Positions 33,839 through 42,889 of a stretch of 64,000 bases of DNA are shown here, one piece after another. Source of the DNA: Flavobacteriales bacterium (lineage in GTDB: Bacteria > Bacteroidota > Bacteroidia > Flavobacteriales_F > PHOS-HE28). Each line of letters opens with the position of its first letter. Position 1 is the first letter of the stretch. The DNA lies in assembly GCA_019638085.1 (NCBI GenBank), contig JAHBUL010000006.1, positions 124,001-188,000 on the forward strand, given 5' to 3'. A program made the position numbers and the translations under genes. The notes beneath the pieces were generated by a model that saw only the letters and a program-made list of their open reading frames with translations, did not search any database and was not told the DNA's origin.

Positions 33839-34501
33839 CTATTTGGCTTTCTCCGCTTTCCGGGCCCGGTGCTGTGCATTCAGGCCGGAGACCACGGCGG
33901 GGGTGATGTCCAATCCCTTGTTGCCCACCCAGATCTGTCCGGCATCCTGAATGCTGAAGATGTAATCGTACCCGGCGACCTTATTGTATTCTTCCAAGTA
34001 TTGCTGGATCTGGCCGGTAATGTCGATGAGCATCCGGGTCTGGAGTTCATCCAATTGCTGCTGTGAGTTGGCCTGCATCTCCTGGATCTTTTCCCCCAAG
34101 CGCTCCACCTCGGCTTGGTCGGCCTTCAATTCGGACTGCGTGCTGTAGGTATGATCCTTGCTCATCAGTTCCTGATAGCGCGCTTGGGCCTTCTGCATTT
34201 CGCGCTGCAGGTTCCCTTCCATCCGCTGGCCTTCGCTGCGTACGCGAGCGGCACTTTCCTTCACCAGTTCGAAGTTGTTCTGCACGGAATCCATCAGGAA
34301 GTACGCGATACGGGCCTCGGGCATGGCACTGCTGTCCTGGAGCAGCGGCGATGCAGCGGTATCCACATCGTTCTGCAGGCCGGTCAGTTTTTCCTTCAGT
34401 ATCCGATCCGGGACCCGCGCACGGGTAAGAGACCAAATGATGGCGCCTGTGAGCAGGATGTTCCAAAAAACGAGCAATAACAACAGGGACCTTTTCGACA
34501 T
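33839..34501 (-). CDS. OmpH/Skp-family periplasmic chaperone
   Basis: A 220-residue protein with an N-terminal hydrophobic segment (LLLLLVFWNILLTGAIIWSL) and long coiled coils (RSEGQRMEGNLQREMQKAQA, ADQAEVERLGEKIQEMQANS). It ends in a short beta-rich section (YDYIFSIQDAGQIWVGNKGL), the pattern of Skp-like holdases that deliver outer-membrane proteins. The hydrophobic segment may stay as a membrane anchor, not typical of classical Skp. Located beside the OstA-like gene. Its promoter lies in the loop and stem of a hairpin at 34513-34543. Confidence 0.88.
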   Translation of the reverse strand: MSKRSLLLLLVFWNILLTGAIIWSLTRARVPDRILKEKLTGLQNDVDTAASPLLQDSSAMPEARIAYFLMDSVQNNFELVKESAARVRSEGQRMEGNLQREMQKAQARYQELMSKDHTYSTQSELKADQAEVERLGEKIQEMQANSQQQLDELQTRMLIDITGQIQQYLEEYNKVAGYDYIFSIQDAGQIWVGNKGLDITPAVVSGLNAQHRARKAEKAK

Positions 34502-34512
34502 GTTCAGGAATG

Positions 34513-34543
34513 GAATGGCGCGAAGTTAGCCTTCGCGCCATTC
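34513..34543 (-). terminator. 13-bp hairpin: terminator overlapping a promoter
   Basis: GAATGGCGCGAAG / CTTCGCGCCATTC, a perfect 13-bp stem with loop TTAGC, 17 bp after the stop of the T9SS gene at 34561. The minus-strand octamer TAACTTCG (34521-34528) within it is a -7 box for the OmpH gene starting at 34501. Confidence 0.7.
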
Positions 34544-34560
34544 TTCAAACTCCGTGCCGC

Positions 34561-36660
34561 TCAATGCTGCACAACAAATCGCCCGTGGAATACCGCGGAA
34601 CCCATCACACAACGCAATGCGTAGGCTCCATCGCGCAAGCCCCGAACGTCAAGGGACCAACGATCACCTTGCGAGGACCGCTCACCGGCCAGTACCTGCC
34701 GGCCTTGAACATCCAGCACTTGGAATGCCAATCGCCCTGTGGGCATACCCTCAACCGCCACGAGGTCCCGAGCAGGATTGGGCAGCATCGTCAATTCAAC
34801 CCGGTCCAGCTCCTTGATGCCGGCCAGCACATCAACGCTCACGCATGCCGTGTCGTTCTGGCCAAGGACATCGGTGCTTGCAGAGGTCCACACACATAGA
34901 TCGCCCAAGGCGCTCTCCGTTGGCAGAAGAGGTTGGGTGAAGGTCATGATCGCGGAGTTCCCCGGAGCGATATTGTTCCCGGTGTAATTCTGCGTGACCA
35001 CCGGTCCGTTATTGAAGCTGTAGTTCACCGGAAAACCACTGGCGGGGGTATTCCCATAGTTCTGGACCAAGGCCTGTACCGTGGTGGCGGCAGTGATGGT
35101 CTGTCCATTACTGATGCCGATAAGTCCGGCCACGCCCACATCCAGGAAGGGTGCCTGTTGGATCTGGAGGCCCAGGTGGAAATCGGATGTGACCCTGTCG
35201 CGATACTCGGACCACGCCCCGCCGAGCACTTCAAAACAGCGCAACGAGAAAGGCCCCACGTTATCCACGGCGATGTTCACGTTCGGCCCCACCATGTACC
35301 ATACCACGTAGTAGCCCCCTTGGGTCACTTGGATGGTGGTGTTCAACGGATAAACATGATCTCCCACACCCCCATTGGCGGCGGACACCATCACGCTGTC
35401 CAGGAGTGTACCGGGTGCGCCATCAACTCCGTCGTCATCATACACCTTCATGCAGAAATCGCTTCCTGCATTGCTGGAAATACGGACCGTGGTACCGGTG
35501 ATCTGGCAGGGATAGAACGGGGGCATGATGTATACGCCGATGCCACCGTCACCACCGTTCCAGGCCAAGCCCAGGCCATCGTCCGTCAGCCCTGCCCAGC
35601 TCACCAAATTGACGTTCGCCGTGGGCGAATAGACCACTACCTCGCGCTCCAGGATGTTGTTGGTGGTCACCAGTTCACCGGAGATCCCCGAAAGCGTGAT
35701 CTGGTGTTTGTAGGTACCTGCTGCGGAAGGAACAAAAGCCTGTGTTAGCACGGGTTCCACGGTGCCGTTGGGTTGAAGGGAGTCCACGGTGAGCGTTTCG
35801 GTCAATATCGTTTGTCCGGATGCCGAGATCACCTTGCTTACCAGGGTGAAAGGTATCAAGGGTTGATTTCCCGTGTTCTGTATCCGCGTGGCCAGCGGGA
35901 GGGTGGCACCCACGGCCATGGTAACACCACCGGTCCCGGGCTCACCCACCCAATCCACGGAGGCATCCTTCACCTGCAACAAGGGCGTTGCCGGGTTGTA
36001 GAACCGTACGGCATAACCTGCAGTGGGCATCAAGCTTTGTGAGCGTGCCAGACCAATGCTACCCGTGATGCTTTCAATGCCGATGATGGGTCCATTGCTT
36101 CCAGTGACCCCGGAAGTGCTCTGATATTGCATGGTGATGGTACTGTCCACCTTGTTCAATATCAATTGGAACGTATTGCTGCCTGTATATCCGGGTGCAT
36201 TCACGCTCCAGAAGGGAACGTTGATCCAGGATACGATGAATTGCGTTGCTTCGTCCTGCACGAAGCATTGGCCCGGATTCCCCGCGCCGGTGTATGTAAG
36301 GTCCGACATGAGCACCGCGACGTAATTGTCCGTCCCCCCTGCTGCTGGCAAAGCCGGGAAATTGGCCGCGATATTTCCCCCGTTGAAGGCCACATAGCCA
36401 TTGCTGGCCACCCAGACCTTCTTTGCATCATACCAGTAGTAAGGCATGTTGGAGGACATGATGATGGGACCATGGAGGTTGTCGTCCGCGAGGTCCGTGA
36501 TGGCCGTACCAGTGGTGGTAATGTCGATCCAGGAATAGACCGGGCCATCGGCCTCGTTGCTGTCCTTCCAGATATAGCCGTACTGATCGGGGCCACCAGA
36601 GGCCGCGAAAAGGGTGGATGCAGCAAAGAACAGGAGAAGCAGTGTGTAGGATCTTTTCAT
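34561..36660 (-). CDS. Large T9SS-sorted secreted protein with CARDB-like segments
   Basis: A 699-residue exported protein (signal peptide MKRSYTLLLLFFAASTLFAA). The N-terminal half includes WIDITTTGTAITDLADDN, YWYDAKKVWVASNGYVAFN and TIMQYQSTSGVTGSNGPIIG, resembling the leading domain of secreted Bacteroidota surface proteins. Two later segments (VGATLPLATRIQNTGNQPL and TAATTVQALVQNYGNTPASG) resemble CARDB-type repeats. The C-terminus is a T9SS type A domain (LTMLPNPARDLVAVEGMP, VLDVQGRQVL, RDGAYALRCV). ATG 36660 gives the signal peptide. Likely a cell-surface or released protein; no catalytic motif was seen. Confidence 0.82.
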   Translation of the reverse strand: MKRSYTLLLLFFAASTLFAASGGPDQYGYIWKDSNEADGPVYSWIDITTTGTAITDLADDNLHGPIIMSSNMPYYWYDAKKVWVASNGYVAFNGGNIAANFPALPAAGGTDNYVAVLMSDLTYTGAGNPGQCFVQDEATQFIVSWINVPFWSVNAPGYTGSNTFQLILNKVDSTITMQYQSTSGVTGSNGPIIGIESITGSIGLARSQSLMPTAGYAVRFYNPATPLLQVKDASVDWVGEPGTGGVTMAVGATLPLATRIQNTGNQPLIPFTLVSKVISASGQTILTETLTVDSLQPNGTVEPVLTQAFVPSAAGTYKHQITLSGISGELVTTNNILEREVVVYSPTANVNLVSWAGLTDDGLGLAWNGGDGGIGVYIMPPFYPCQITGTTVRISSNAGSDFCMKVYDDDGVDGAPGTLLDSVMVSAANGGVGDHVYPLNTTIQVTQGGYYVVWYMVGPNVNIAVDNVGPFSLRCFEVLGGAWSEYRDRVTSDFHLGLQIQQAPFLDVGVAGLIGISNGQTITAATTVQALVQNYGNTPASGFPVNYSFNNGPVVTQNYTGNNIAPGNSAIMTFTQPLLPTESALGDLCVWTSASTDVLGQNDTACVSVDVLAGIKELDRVELTMLPNPARDLVAVEGMPTGRLAFQVLDVQGRQVLAGERSSQGDRWSLDVRGLRDGAYALRCVMGSAVFHGRFVVQH

Positions 36661-36800
36661 GGCGAGAGGGATTTGTGAACAAGGTATCAAATACCTCGAT
36701 CCCCCCCGAAGGGAGGTCGAAGTTCCATCAACTGCGGATGGTGCTCAACCCCGGGGGATCAGCGGTCATTTCCGAGGCACGCGCACTGCAACGCGGGTGT

Positions 36801-37511
36801 TCAGAGGCTCATGAGTTCCTTGAATCGCAAGGCTTGGCGCCGGCTTACCTCCACCACCTCCCCTGTACTGAGGGTGCAATTGAGCCCCCCACTGAACCAC
36901 GGCTCGATCTTGTCCACGAACGCGAGATTGATCATCTGCTTGCGGTTTGCGCGGAAGTATACATGGGGGTCCAGCTTCTTCTCCAGGTTGTTCAGCGAAC
37001 GCAGCACCAAGGGTTTGTTCTCCCCGAAACGCACGCGCACATAATTGCCTTCGCTCTCGAACAGGCGTACCTCCTTCAGGGTAACGAACCAGCATTTCTC
37101 TCCATCCTTGATGAAGATCCGATCCTCTGCAGTGAGGTTTTCGCGTGCGGCCTCATTTTCCTTTGGCAACTGGGCCAGCTTGCTGATCGCTGCCCCGAGC
37201 CGCTCGGGATCAATGGGCTTCAGCAGATAGTCCAAGGCATTCACTTCGAAAGCCTGCACGGCATGTTCGTCGTAGGCCGTCACGAAGATCACGTGCGGCA
37301 CCACTTCCAAGGCGGCCAGCAGCTCGAAGCCATCCTTGCCGGGCATGTTGATGTCGAGAAAGAGCAGGTCCGGCTTCAGTTCGCCCACCAGTTTCTCCGC
37401 CTCATCGGCATTGGCGGCCTCGCCCACCACTTCAATATTGGCGAAGGGTTGGAGCAACCGGCCCAGTTCGTTCCGGGCCAGGCGTTCATCATCAATGATC
37501 AATGCTTTCAT
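36801..37511 (-). CDS. LytTR-type response regulator
   Basis: A 236-residue DNA-binding regulator. The receiver domain has the phosphoacceptor Asp in LLFLDINMPGKDGFELL, with acidic residues near the start (IIDDE) and a Lys in LLKPIDPERLG. The C-terminal LytTR domain is FIKDGEKCWFVTLKEVRLFE, then YVRVRFGENK, YFRANRKQMINLAFVDKIEP. It is the partner of the overlapping histidine kinase gene upstream (37492-37511, 20-bp overlap). An in-frame TTG at 37517 is possible, but ATG 37511 gives the usual N-terminus. The target genes are unknown. Confidence 0.93.
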   Translation of the reverse strand: MKALIIDDERLARNELGRLLQPFANIEVVGEAANADEAEKLVGELKPDLLFLDINMPGKDGFELLAALEVVPHVIFVTAYDEHAVQAFEVNALDYLLKPIDPERLGAAISKLAQLPKENEAARENLTAEDRIFIKDGEKCWFVTLKEVRLFESEGNYVRVRFGENKPLVLRSLNNLEKKLDPHVYFRANRKQMINLAFVDKIEPWFSGGLNCTLSTGEVVEVSRRQALRFKELMSL

Positions 37512-38598
37512 GGTCAATGGTTCGTTTGGATGGATCCGTTGGAGAGGGCTCTACAAAAAGCGGAAGATGGATCTCGCACACCACCATCCCGCCGTCGTTG
37601 AAGATCCTGAGTGATGCGTTCCTTCCATAAATATGGTTGAGCCGTTTTTGTGTATTGCGCAGTCCGATACCCACATCCTTGGAACGGCTCCGCTCATATT
37701 GGCCTGTATTCCGCACGCTGATCAGCATGCCCTCCTGCTCCGGCCGGGCCGTAATGGAAACTTCCCCGCCTTCCTTCCGCCTCGCAATACCGTGTCTTAC
37801 CGCATTCTCCACCAGCGTTTGCAGCATCATGGGTGGTACGGGGCTCCGCTCCAGCACAGGGTCCACATCGATGTGCACACGCAAGCGCTCCTCATATCTC
37901 ATGGATTCCAAGGAGAGGTATGAACGCACCATATCGATCTCCTCGCCGAGCGGCACCGTCCTTCGTTTCACGGTTGACATCGCGTTGCGCAAAATGGCAC
38001 TGAGCAAGGTGATGGAGCGTTTGGCACGCTCGGGATCCTCCTCGATGAGCGCTCTGATGCTATTCAGCGCATTGAACATGAAGTGCGGGTTGAGCTGGCT
38101 GCGCAGGTTGGACAGTTGACCTTCGCGATTGGCAGCCTCAAGCCGAAGTGACCTCAACTCCTCCATTCGGCTGCGCACGGTGTAGTGATAGGCCACATAG
38201 ACCACGGACCATACGAAAAGCTGGAGCACCCAGCTCAGGAGCACCTCCACGATGCGCCTTCCCGGCCCTGCTATCAAGGGTTCCGCATCCCGGAACACCG
38301 CATCGTGCAAGGCCGCTTGTAGCAGGCCTGCCATGGTACCCAGGAGCAACGCCCCCAATACCATGCGCACCAGCAACTTGCCGACCGGCATATCCAGCCA
38401 GCGCCATTCCTTGAAGGAAGAACGCAGCGCATGGCTACTGATGATCCCGATAAGCGCCATGGCGAAGGTGACCGCTGCGAAGCGGCCCGTGTATTGGCCA
38501 TCCAGCCAAGCAGGCAGCCCGAGCAGGAGCATGTACCCCGTCCACGCCAGTACTTGTGTGGACCAGTAGAGCAACATGGTGGATCGTCCGGAGGCCAT
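37492..38598 (-). CDS. LytS-type sensor histidine kinase
   Basis: A 368-residue membrane kinase of the His_kinase/LytS family. Four hydrophobic helices fill the first about 150 residues (VLAWTGYMLLLGLPAWL, AAVTFAMALIGIISSH, LVRMVLGALLLGTMAGLL, LLSWVLQLFVWSVVYVAY). The kinase core has LRSQLNPHFMFNALNSIRAL, with the likely phosphoacceptor His, and an HATPase domain MMLQTLVENAVRHGIA plus VGIGLRNTQKRL. It signals to the LytTR regulator just downstream. ATG 38598 removes a long unconserved extension. TAAATTGG about 7 nt before the start resembles a -7 box. Confidence 0.92.
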   Translation of the reverse strand: MASGRSTMLLYWSTQVLAWTGYMLLLGLPAWLDGQYTGRFAAVTFAMALIGIISSHALRSSFKEWRWLDMPVGKLLVRMVLGALLLGTMAGLLQAALHDAVFRDAEPLIAGPGRRIVEVLLSWVLQLFVWSVVYVAYHYTVRSRMEELRSLRLEAANREGQLSNLRSQLNPHFMFNALNSIRALIEEDPERAKRSITLLSAILRNAMSTVKRRTVPLGEEIDMVRSYLSLESMRYEERLRVHIDVDPVLERSPVPPMMLQTLVENAVRHGIARRKEGGEVSITARPEQEGMLISVRNTGQYERSRSKDVGIGLRNTQKRLNHIYGRNASLRIFNDGGMVVCEIHLPLFVEPSPTDPSKRTIDHESIDH

Positions 38599-38901
38599 GG
38601 GTGCCAATTTACCGGCTTCAAGGCATGCAACGCGGTTGGATACATAAGCGGACGGATCGTGCGTTGTCCGGTAGGACCAGTCCGGAGCACGGAACCACAC
38701 ATTCGCAGCCCGAAGGATTATTTTGAGATGCGCTCTAATTCCCGATCAGCTGATCGCTGTGCTCTGGTCCTTGGCGGGTCCACATCGGATCAGGGATCAG
38801 CGAATTGCACTCGGAACTCCGCTGGAACGCCTCTCTGGCCCGGCCTTTGAGGAGGGGAGTTCACGTTGGGAACGGGAAGGATATCTTTCCCAACAAGTAG
38901 C
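38599..38901. other. Intergenic region between histidine kinase and ACP phosphodiesterase
   Basis: About 300 bp with divergent promoters presumed. It contains a perfect 14-bp palindrome CGATCAGCTGATCG (38743-38756) and, close to the acpH start, TATCTTTC (38881-38888) as a -7 candidate. No gene is supported here: the open frames have no conserved content. Confidence 0.5.
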
Positions 38902-39480
38902 ATGAACTTTCTGGGTCATCTTCTCGTATCGGGTAAAGCCCCCATGGTGATCGTGGGCAACTTCATGGCGGATGCCGTGAAGGGTCGCGATCTTTCAGCT
39001 TGGTCCGCCGGGCTACGAAAAGGTATCCGCATGCACCGTCAGATCGACAGTTACACGGACAACCACCCGCTGACCATGAAGGGTCGGGAGCGGCTGCGGG
39101 AGCATTGCGGAAAATATGCCGGGGTTGCATTGGACCTCTTCTATGACCACGTCATCGCCAGTCGCTGGGAAGAGCTCCGCGATGAGCCCCTTCCGGATTT
39201 CACCCGACGTATGTACGCGTTGCTGGAGTCGCACGCACACTTGATGCCCGCCCGCACGCAGCATATGTTGCCGTACATGGTGCGCAACGATTGGCTGACC
39301 TCATATGCCCGTATCGATGGTATTGCCCGCGCACTTAATGGGCTTGCCGCCCGCGTTCCCGCCGGGGAATTGCTCCTCGGTGCCGAGAACGTGCTGCAAG
39401 AGCATCAGGCTGAATTCGCCGAGGAGTGCCTGCTCTTCCTGCCCGATCTGAAAAACCACTTGGCCCGAATCGATGCGTAG
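38902..39480 (+). CDS. Acyl carrier protein phosphodiesterase (AcpH family)
   Basis: A 192-residue HD-like hydrolase expected to remove the phosphopantetheine arm from holo-ACP. The N-terminus MNFLGHLLVSGKAPMVIVGN, then FMADAVKGRDL, MHRQIDSYTDNH and LFYDHVIASRWEEL fit the family, including the conserved His/Asp set (HRQID and FYDH). Some members of this family in Bacteroidota may have other targets. Start ATG 38902 is supported by the strong N-terminal motif. The 3' end overlaps the mltF-like gene by 8 bp (ATGCGTAG). Confidence 0.85.
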   Translation: MNFLGHLLVSGKAPMVIVGNFMADAVKGRDLSAWSAGLRKGIRMHRQIDSYTDNHPLTMKGRERLREHCGKYAGVALDLFYDHVIASRWEELRDEPLPDFTRRMYALLESHAHLMPARTQHMLPYMVRNDWLTSYARIDGIARALNGLAARVPAGELLLGAENVLQEHQAEFAEECLLFLPDLKNHLARIDA

Positions 39481-40873
39481 CGCGGAATACATAGGCATCG
39501 GCTTGTTCGCTGCCCTGCTGGTGCTTCCCTTGGCGGAGACACCGAGGGATGGCATGCACCAAGGGGATCCGCAGGACCCGAGGGCACACCCCCATGTGGT
39601 ACGCGATCTCGCCCAGATCAAGCGGGACACCTTGCGGGTATTGGTGCTCCCAGACCCACTTTCCTGGGAAGAACGCCCCGGAGCCATGACCGGCCTCGAA
39701 TGGGAGCTGCTGGAGCGCTTCGCGCGCAGGCATCGGATGCCGATAAAGGCCATACCGGTGCAGGATAGGGACAGCATGCTGGTGATGCTGCAGAACGGGC
39801 ATGGCGATGTGATCGCGGCACAACTTTCTCCGAAAGGATGGGCGGCTCCCTATACGCACGTAACCCGCTCCTATCGGAAAGTGGCGCGAATGGAAGCACG
39901 TTCCCGAAAGGGGCGCACCAGCACATCCGGTTCTCCGGACCTCGATACGCTTACCGTAAGTACATGGTCACCCTTCCTGGATAGTTCAAATACATTGGCG
40001 AGTACGGATAGTACCCGATTCGTGAAAATAACCGAACGCACACCTGATGACCTTCTTTCGGATGCCGCGTTGGGTCGTGTGGGTGCATTATTGGTGACCG
40101 ATGCCAGCGGTTCCATGGAGGCCAAGCGGCTTCCGTTGGTGAAGTTCGGGGCACGGGAGGGCCTGTCCATTCCCTTGGTATTCGCCGTGCGCACGAACTC
40201 CGACCACTTGCTGCATGCACTGGATACGTGGCTGGCCTCATCCCGGGAATACGAGGCGCGGCAAGCATTGATCGCTGCGTACGACAATGGGCTCGAAACG
40301 CGTGTAAGCCATCAACCCTTCCGGACCCTTGCATTCGGCAGCGACAGCATCTCCCGATTTGATAGCCTCTTCCAAGCACATGCGGACAGTCTTACATGGG
40401 ATTGGAAGCTCTTGGCTGCCGTCGCCTTCAAGGAATCGCGTTTCGATACGGCCGCGTTATCCTATGCCGGTGCTGGAGGCTTGATGCAGATGATGCCCAA
40501 CACCGCTGCGCTCATGGGTGTGGCAGCAGGGAGTGGCGTGAACGCCCATATCAGTGGTGCCACGCGGTATTTGGACCGGTTGGACCGCATCTGGCGCAAG
40601 GAAATTCCAGCACCTGCACAGCGCTTGAAGTTCGTATTGGCCGCATACAATGCCGGTCCGGGGCATGTAAAGGATGCCCAACGATTGGCCTTGGAGCTCG
40701 GTATGGATCCGCAGCGCTGGGATGGTAATGTGGAAAGAGCGATCGTGCTGTTGAACCGCCCGCGTTACTTCACCAGTCCCAGTGCCAAGACCGGCTATTG
40801 CCGTGGACAGGATACGTACTGGTATGTCCGTGAGGTGGTGGAACTTTACGCTTGGTTGAGCGGAAAGGGGTGA
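39473..40873 (+). CDS. Membrane-bound lytic transglycosylase, MltF type
   Basis: A 466-residue protein. An N-terminal hydrophobic segment is followed by a periplasmic solute-binding-like domain (about residues 55-285; e.g. LRVLVLPDPLSWEERPGAM, VIAAQLSPKGWAAPYTHV). A C-terminal SLT lytic transglycosylase domain follows, with the catalytic Glu in AVAFKESRFDTAA and the motif GGLMQMMPNTAALMG, then LAAYNAGPGHVKDA. This two-domain layout defines MltF, which cleaves peptidoglycan glycan strands. The 5' end overlaps acpH by 8 bp, so the two are likely co-translated. Located near envelope genes. Confidence 0.9.
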   Translation: MRSAEYIGIGLFAALLVLPLAETPRDGMHQGDPQDPRAHPHVVRDLAQIKRDTLRVLVLPDPLSWEERPGAMTGLEWELLERFARRHRMPIKAIPVQDRDSMLVMLQNGHGDVIAAQLSPKGWAAPYTHVTRSYRKVARMEARSRKGRTSTSGSPDLDTLTVSTWSPFLDSSNTLASTDSTRFVKITERTPDDLLSDAALGRVGALLVTDASGSMEAKRLPLVKFGAREGLSIPLVFAVRTNSDHLLHALDTWLASSREYEARQALIAAYDNGLETRVSHQPFRTLAFGSDSISRFDSLFQAHADSLTWDWKLLAAVAFKESRFDTAALSYAGAGGLMQMMPNTAALMGVAAGSGVNAHISGATRYLDRLDRIWRKEIPAPAQRLKFVLAAYNAGPGHVKDAQRLALELGMDPQRWDGNVERAIVLLNRPRYFTSPSAKTGYCRGQDTYWYVREVVELYAWLSGKG

Positions 40874-41032
40874 TGCGAACGGACCAGCTCGCCATGTTCG
40901 GCATACACCTTTCCTTGTGCAGCAACACAGACCTTCGCACCTGAAAGGCGGTGGTCAGCTCAGGTGCCACATCATACAACTTCATGGTTCGTCGATCCAG
41001 GACTCCCTAACTTTCCGGTCTTCCTTACACCC
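40874..41032. other. Intergenic region with possible eroded ORF
   Basis: No intact gene. On the minus strand an ATG at 40985 starts KLYDVAPELTTAF, and after a one-base shift the reading is GAKVCVAAQGKVYAEHGELV, with protein-like composition. This might be a decayed small ORF, but there is no homology evidence. On the plus strand TAACTTTC (41008-41015) is a -7 candidate for the next gene. Confidence 0.35.
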
Positions 41033-42808
41033 ATGAGAACCATTCTAGCAACCCTTGCTTTAGGTGCCTTCCTGGTCGCCAATGCACAACAGCAAGGCCT
41101 TCCGCACAAGCTTGCCCCCGAGGAACTCCATCTTATCCCCGCATACAGGGACAGTCGGGCTTCCCTCCAACGCAGTATTCAAGGTCCTCCGGAATTCCCG
41201 GTGCGCACCATGGCCGAATGGGAGGAAGTGCAAAGTTTAGTGATCACATGGACCGGTTTCCCGTCCATCCTGAAACAGATCGTGCGCTACGCTAAGGAGG
41301 AGTGCGAAGTGATCATCGTGTGCGACAACCCTGCAGCGGTCAGCCAGGTATTGAATAACTCAAGCGCTGGCGGTCCCTTGGATGACCTCTCCAACATCAC
41401 TTTTCTCCAAGCCGGGTTCAACAGCATTTGGGTGCGGGATTATGGTGCGGAAACGATCTACCGCAACGAAGTGGACAGCCTGCTTCTGTTGGACTGGATC
41501 TACAATCGGCCCCGGCCTTTGGACGATGTACTTCCGGATGCGATCGCTAGCCTGAAGAACATCCCGATCTATGGCACCACCCAAGCGCCATACGATCTTG
41601 TACACACGGGTGGGAATTTCATGTGTGATGGTGCCGGCACTGCCTTCAGCAGCAACTTGGTATTGGAAGAGAACGGCCCGCAAGGAGGCTTCAACCAGAC
41701 CGTGAAGAGCGCAGCCCAAGTGGACACGTTGATGAGCGAATGGATGGGGATCGACCTGGGGCGCTACATCAAAATGAATACGCTTCCTTACGATGCGATC
41801 CATCACATTGACATGCACATGAAGTTGCTGGATGAGGAGACCCTGTTGGTAGGTGAATTTCCGCAAGGCGTGAGCGATGGTCCTCAGCTGGAGCAGAACC
41901 TCCAAGGGATCATGAATGGCTATGACAATGTGTTCGGTGACCCCTACGACGTGGTGCGTATCCCGATGCCGCCCAGCACCAGTGGTGGTTATGCACCCAG
42001 CGCTTCCTATCGCACCTATGCGAACAATGTATTCATCAACAAAACAGTACTGGTGCCCACCTACCGCACCGAGTATGATACCACCGGCCTTCGGATCCTG
42101 CGCGAGAGCCTGCCGGGCTACCGCGTGGTGGGTATCGATTGCGATGAGGGAGGATCCAACATCATCGCCCAGAGCGGAGCCATCCATTGCATCACCAAGG
42201 CCATCGGGGTGGAGGACCCGTTGTTGATTCGCCACAAAAAGCTGCGCGACACCTACGAGACGGTGACCCCCTATACGGTCAGTGCGTATATCCGCCACCG
42301 CAGTGGCATTGCTTCTGCGGAGCTTTACTGGACAACGGATACGGCACAAGGCTTTATCGCCGTGCCAATGATCGCCGGGGCCGACAATGACTGGACGGCG
42401 GCGATCCCTGCGCAGAGCGCTTCATCCGTCATATTCTACTACATCCGTGCTGTTGCTGAAAATGGTAAAGTGCAGGTCCGTCCCATGGTCGCGCCGGAAG
42501 GCTGGTGGCGTTTCAAGGTGTTGGATCTGGGCACGGCCGTCGCCGACCCGGATGGCCCGTTGATCACCGAAGTGTTCCCGAACCCGACGCAAGGTGTGCT
42601 CGTGGTAACATTGGAGCGGTTCCGCAATGAGCCCGTGCGCGTAGCCTTGTACGATGCCACGGGCCGCCAAGCCCGTGTGTTGCACGATGGCCCTATGTTC
42701 ACGGATGGTAAACTGATCCTGGATATTTCATCCTTGGCTCCGGGTGCCTATGCACTGGTGGCCACCAGCCAACTGGGCAGTTCCACCATGCGGGTGCTGA
42801 AGCAGTGA
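41033..42808 (+). CDS. Secreted agmatine/peptidylarginine deiminase-like protein with T9SS domain
   Basis: A 591-residue protein with a signal peptide (ATLALGAFLVANAQQ). The catalytic domain is of the agmatine deiminase fold (PAD_porph, as in P. gingivalis PPAD). By motif position the catalytic residues are Asp136 (WVRDYG), His258-x-Asp260 (HHIDMH), Asn331/332 (YANNVF) and the nucleophile Cys386 (AIHCIT), all present. GGNFMCDGAGTAFSSN is also a family motif. A mid-region of unknown function and a C-terminal T9SS domain follow (FPNPTQGVLVVTLERFRN, ALYDATGRQARVL, LAPGAYALVA). It may citrullinate arginine of peptides or hydrolyse agmatine; substrate not known from sequence. Single gene ending in a bidirectional terminator. 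Confidence 0.85.
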   Translation: MRTILATLALGAFLVANAQQQGLPHKLAPEELHLIPAYRDSRASLQRSIQGPPEFPVRTMAEWEEVQSLVITWTGFPSILKQIVRYAKEECEVIIVCDNPAAVSQVLNNSSAGGPLDDLSNITFLQAGFNSIWVRDYGAETIYRNEVDSLLLLDWIYNRPRPLDDVLPDAIASLKNIPIYGTTQAPYDLVHTGGNFMCDGAGTAFSSNLVLEENGPQGGFNQTVKSAAQVDTLMSEWMGIDLGRYIKMNTLPYDAIHHIDMHMKLLDEETLLVGEFPQGVSDGPQLEQNLQGIMNGYDNVFGDPYDVVRIPMPPSTSGGYAPSASYRTYANNVFINKTVLVPTYRTEYDTTGLRILRESLPGYRVVGIDCDEGGSNIIAQSGAIHCITKAIGVEDPLLIRHKKLRDTYETVTPYTVSAYIRHRSGIASAELYWTTDTAQGFIAVPMIAGADNDWTAAIPAQSASSVIFYYIRAVAENGKVQVRPMVAPEGWWRFKVLDLGTAVADPDGPLITEVFPNPTQGVLVVTLERFRNEPVRVALYDATGRQARVLHDGPMFTDGKLILDISSLAPGAYALVATSQLGSSTMRVLKQ

Positions 42809-42839
42809 ACTTGAAGGCCCGAACGGATCACCCAAAAAA

Positions 42840-42870
42840 GAAGCCCCGCCGGTCGGACCGGCGGGGCTTC
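42840..42870. terminator. Strong bidirectional terminator
   Basis: A perfect 14-bp stem GAAGCCCCGCCGGT / ACCGGCGGGGCTTC with loop CGG, preceded by AAAAAA (42834-42839) and followed by CTTCAATT. It lies between the convergent deiminase and LPP20-like genes. The A-run gives a T-run for the minus-strand transcript. Confidence 0.88.
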
Positions 42871-42889
42871 CTTCAATTCATGCCTCTCC

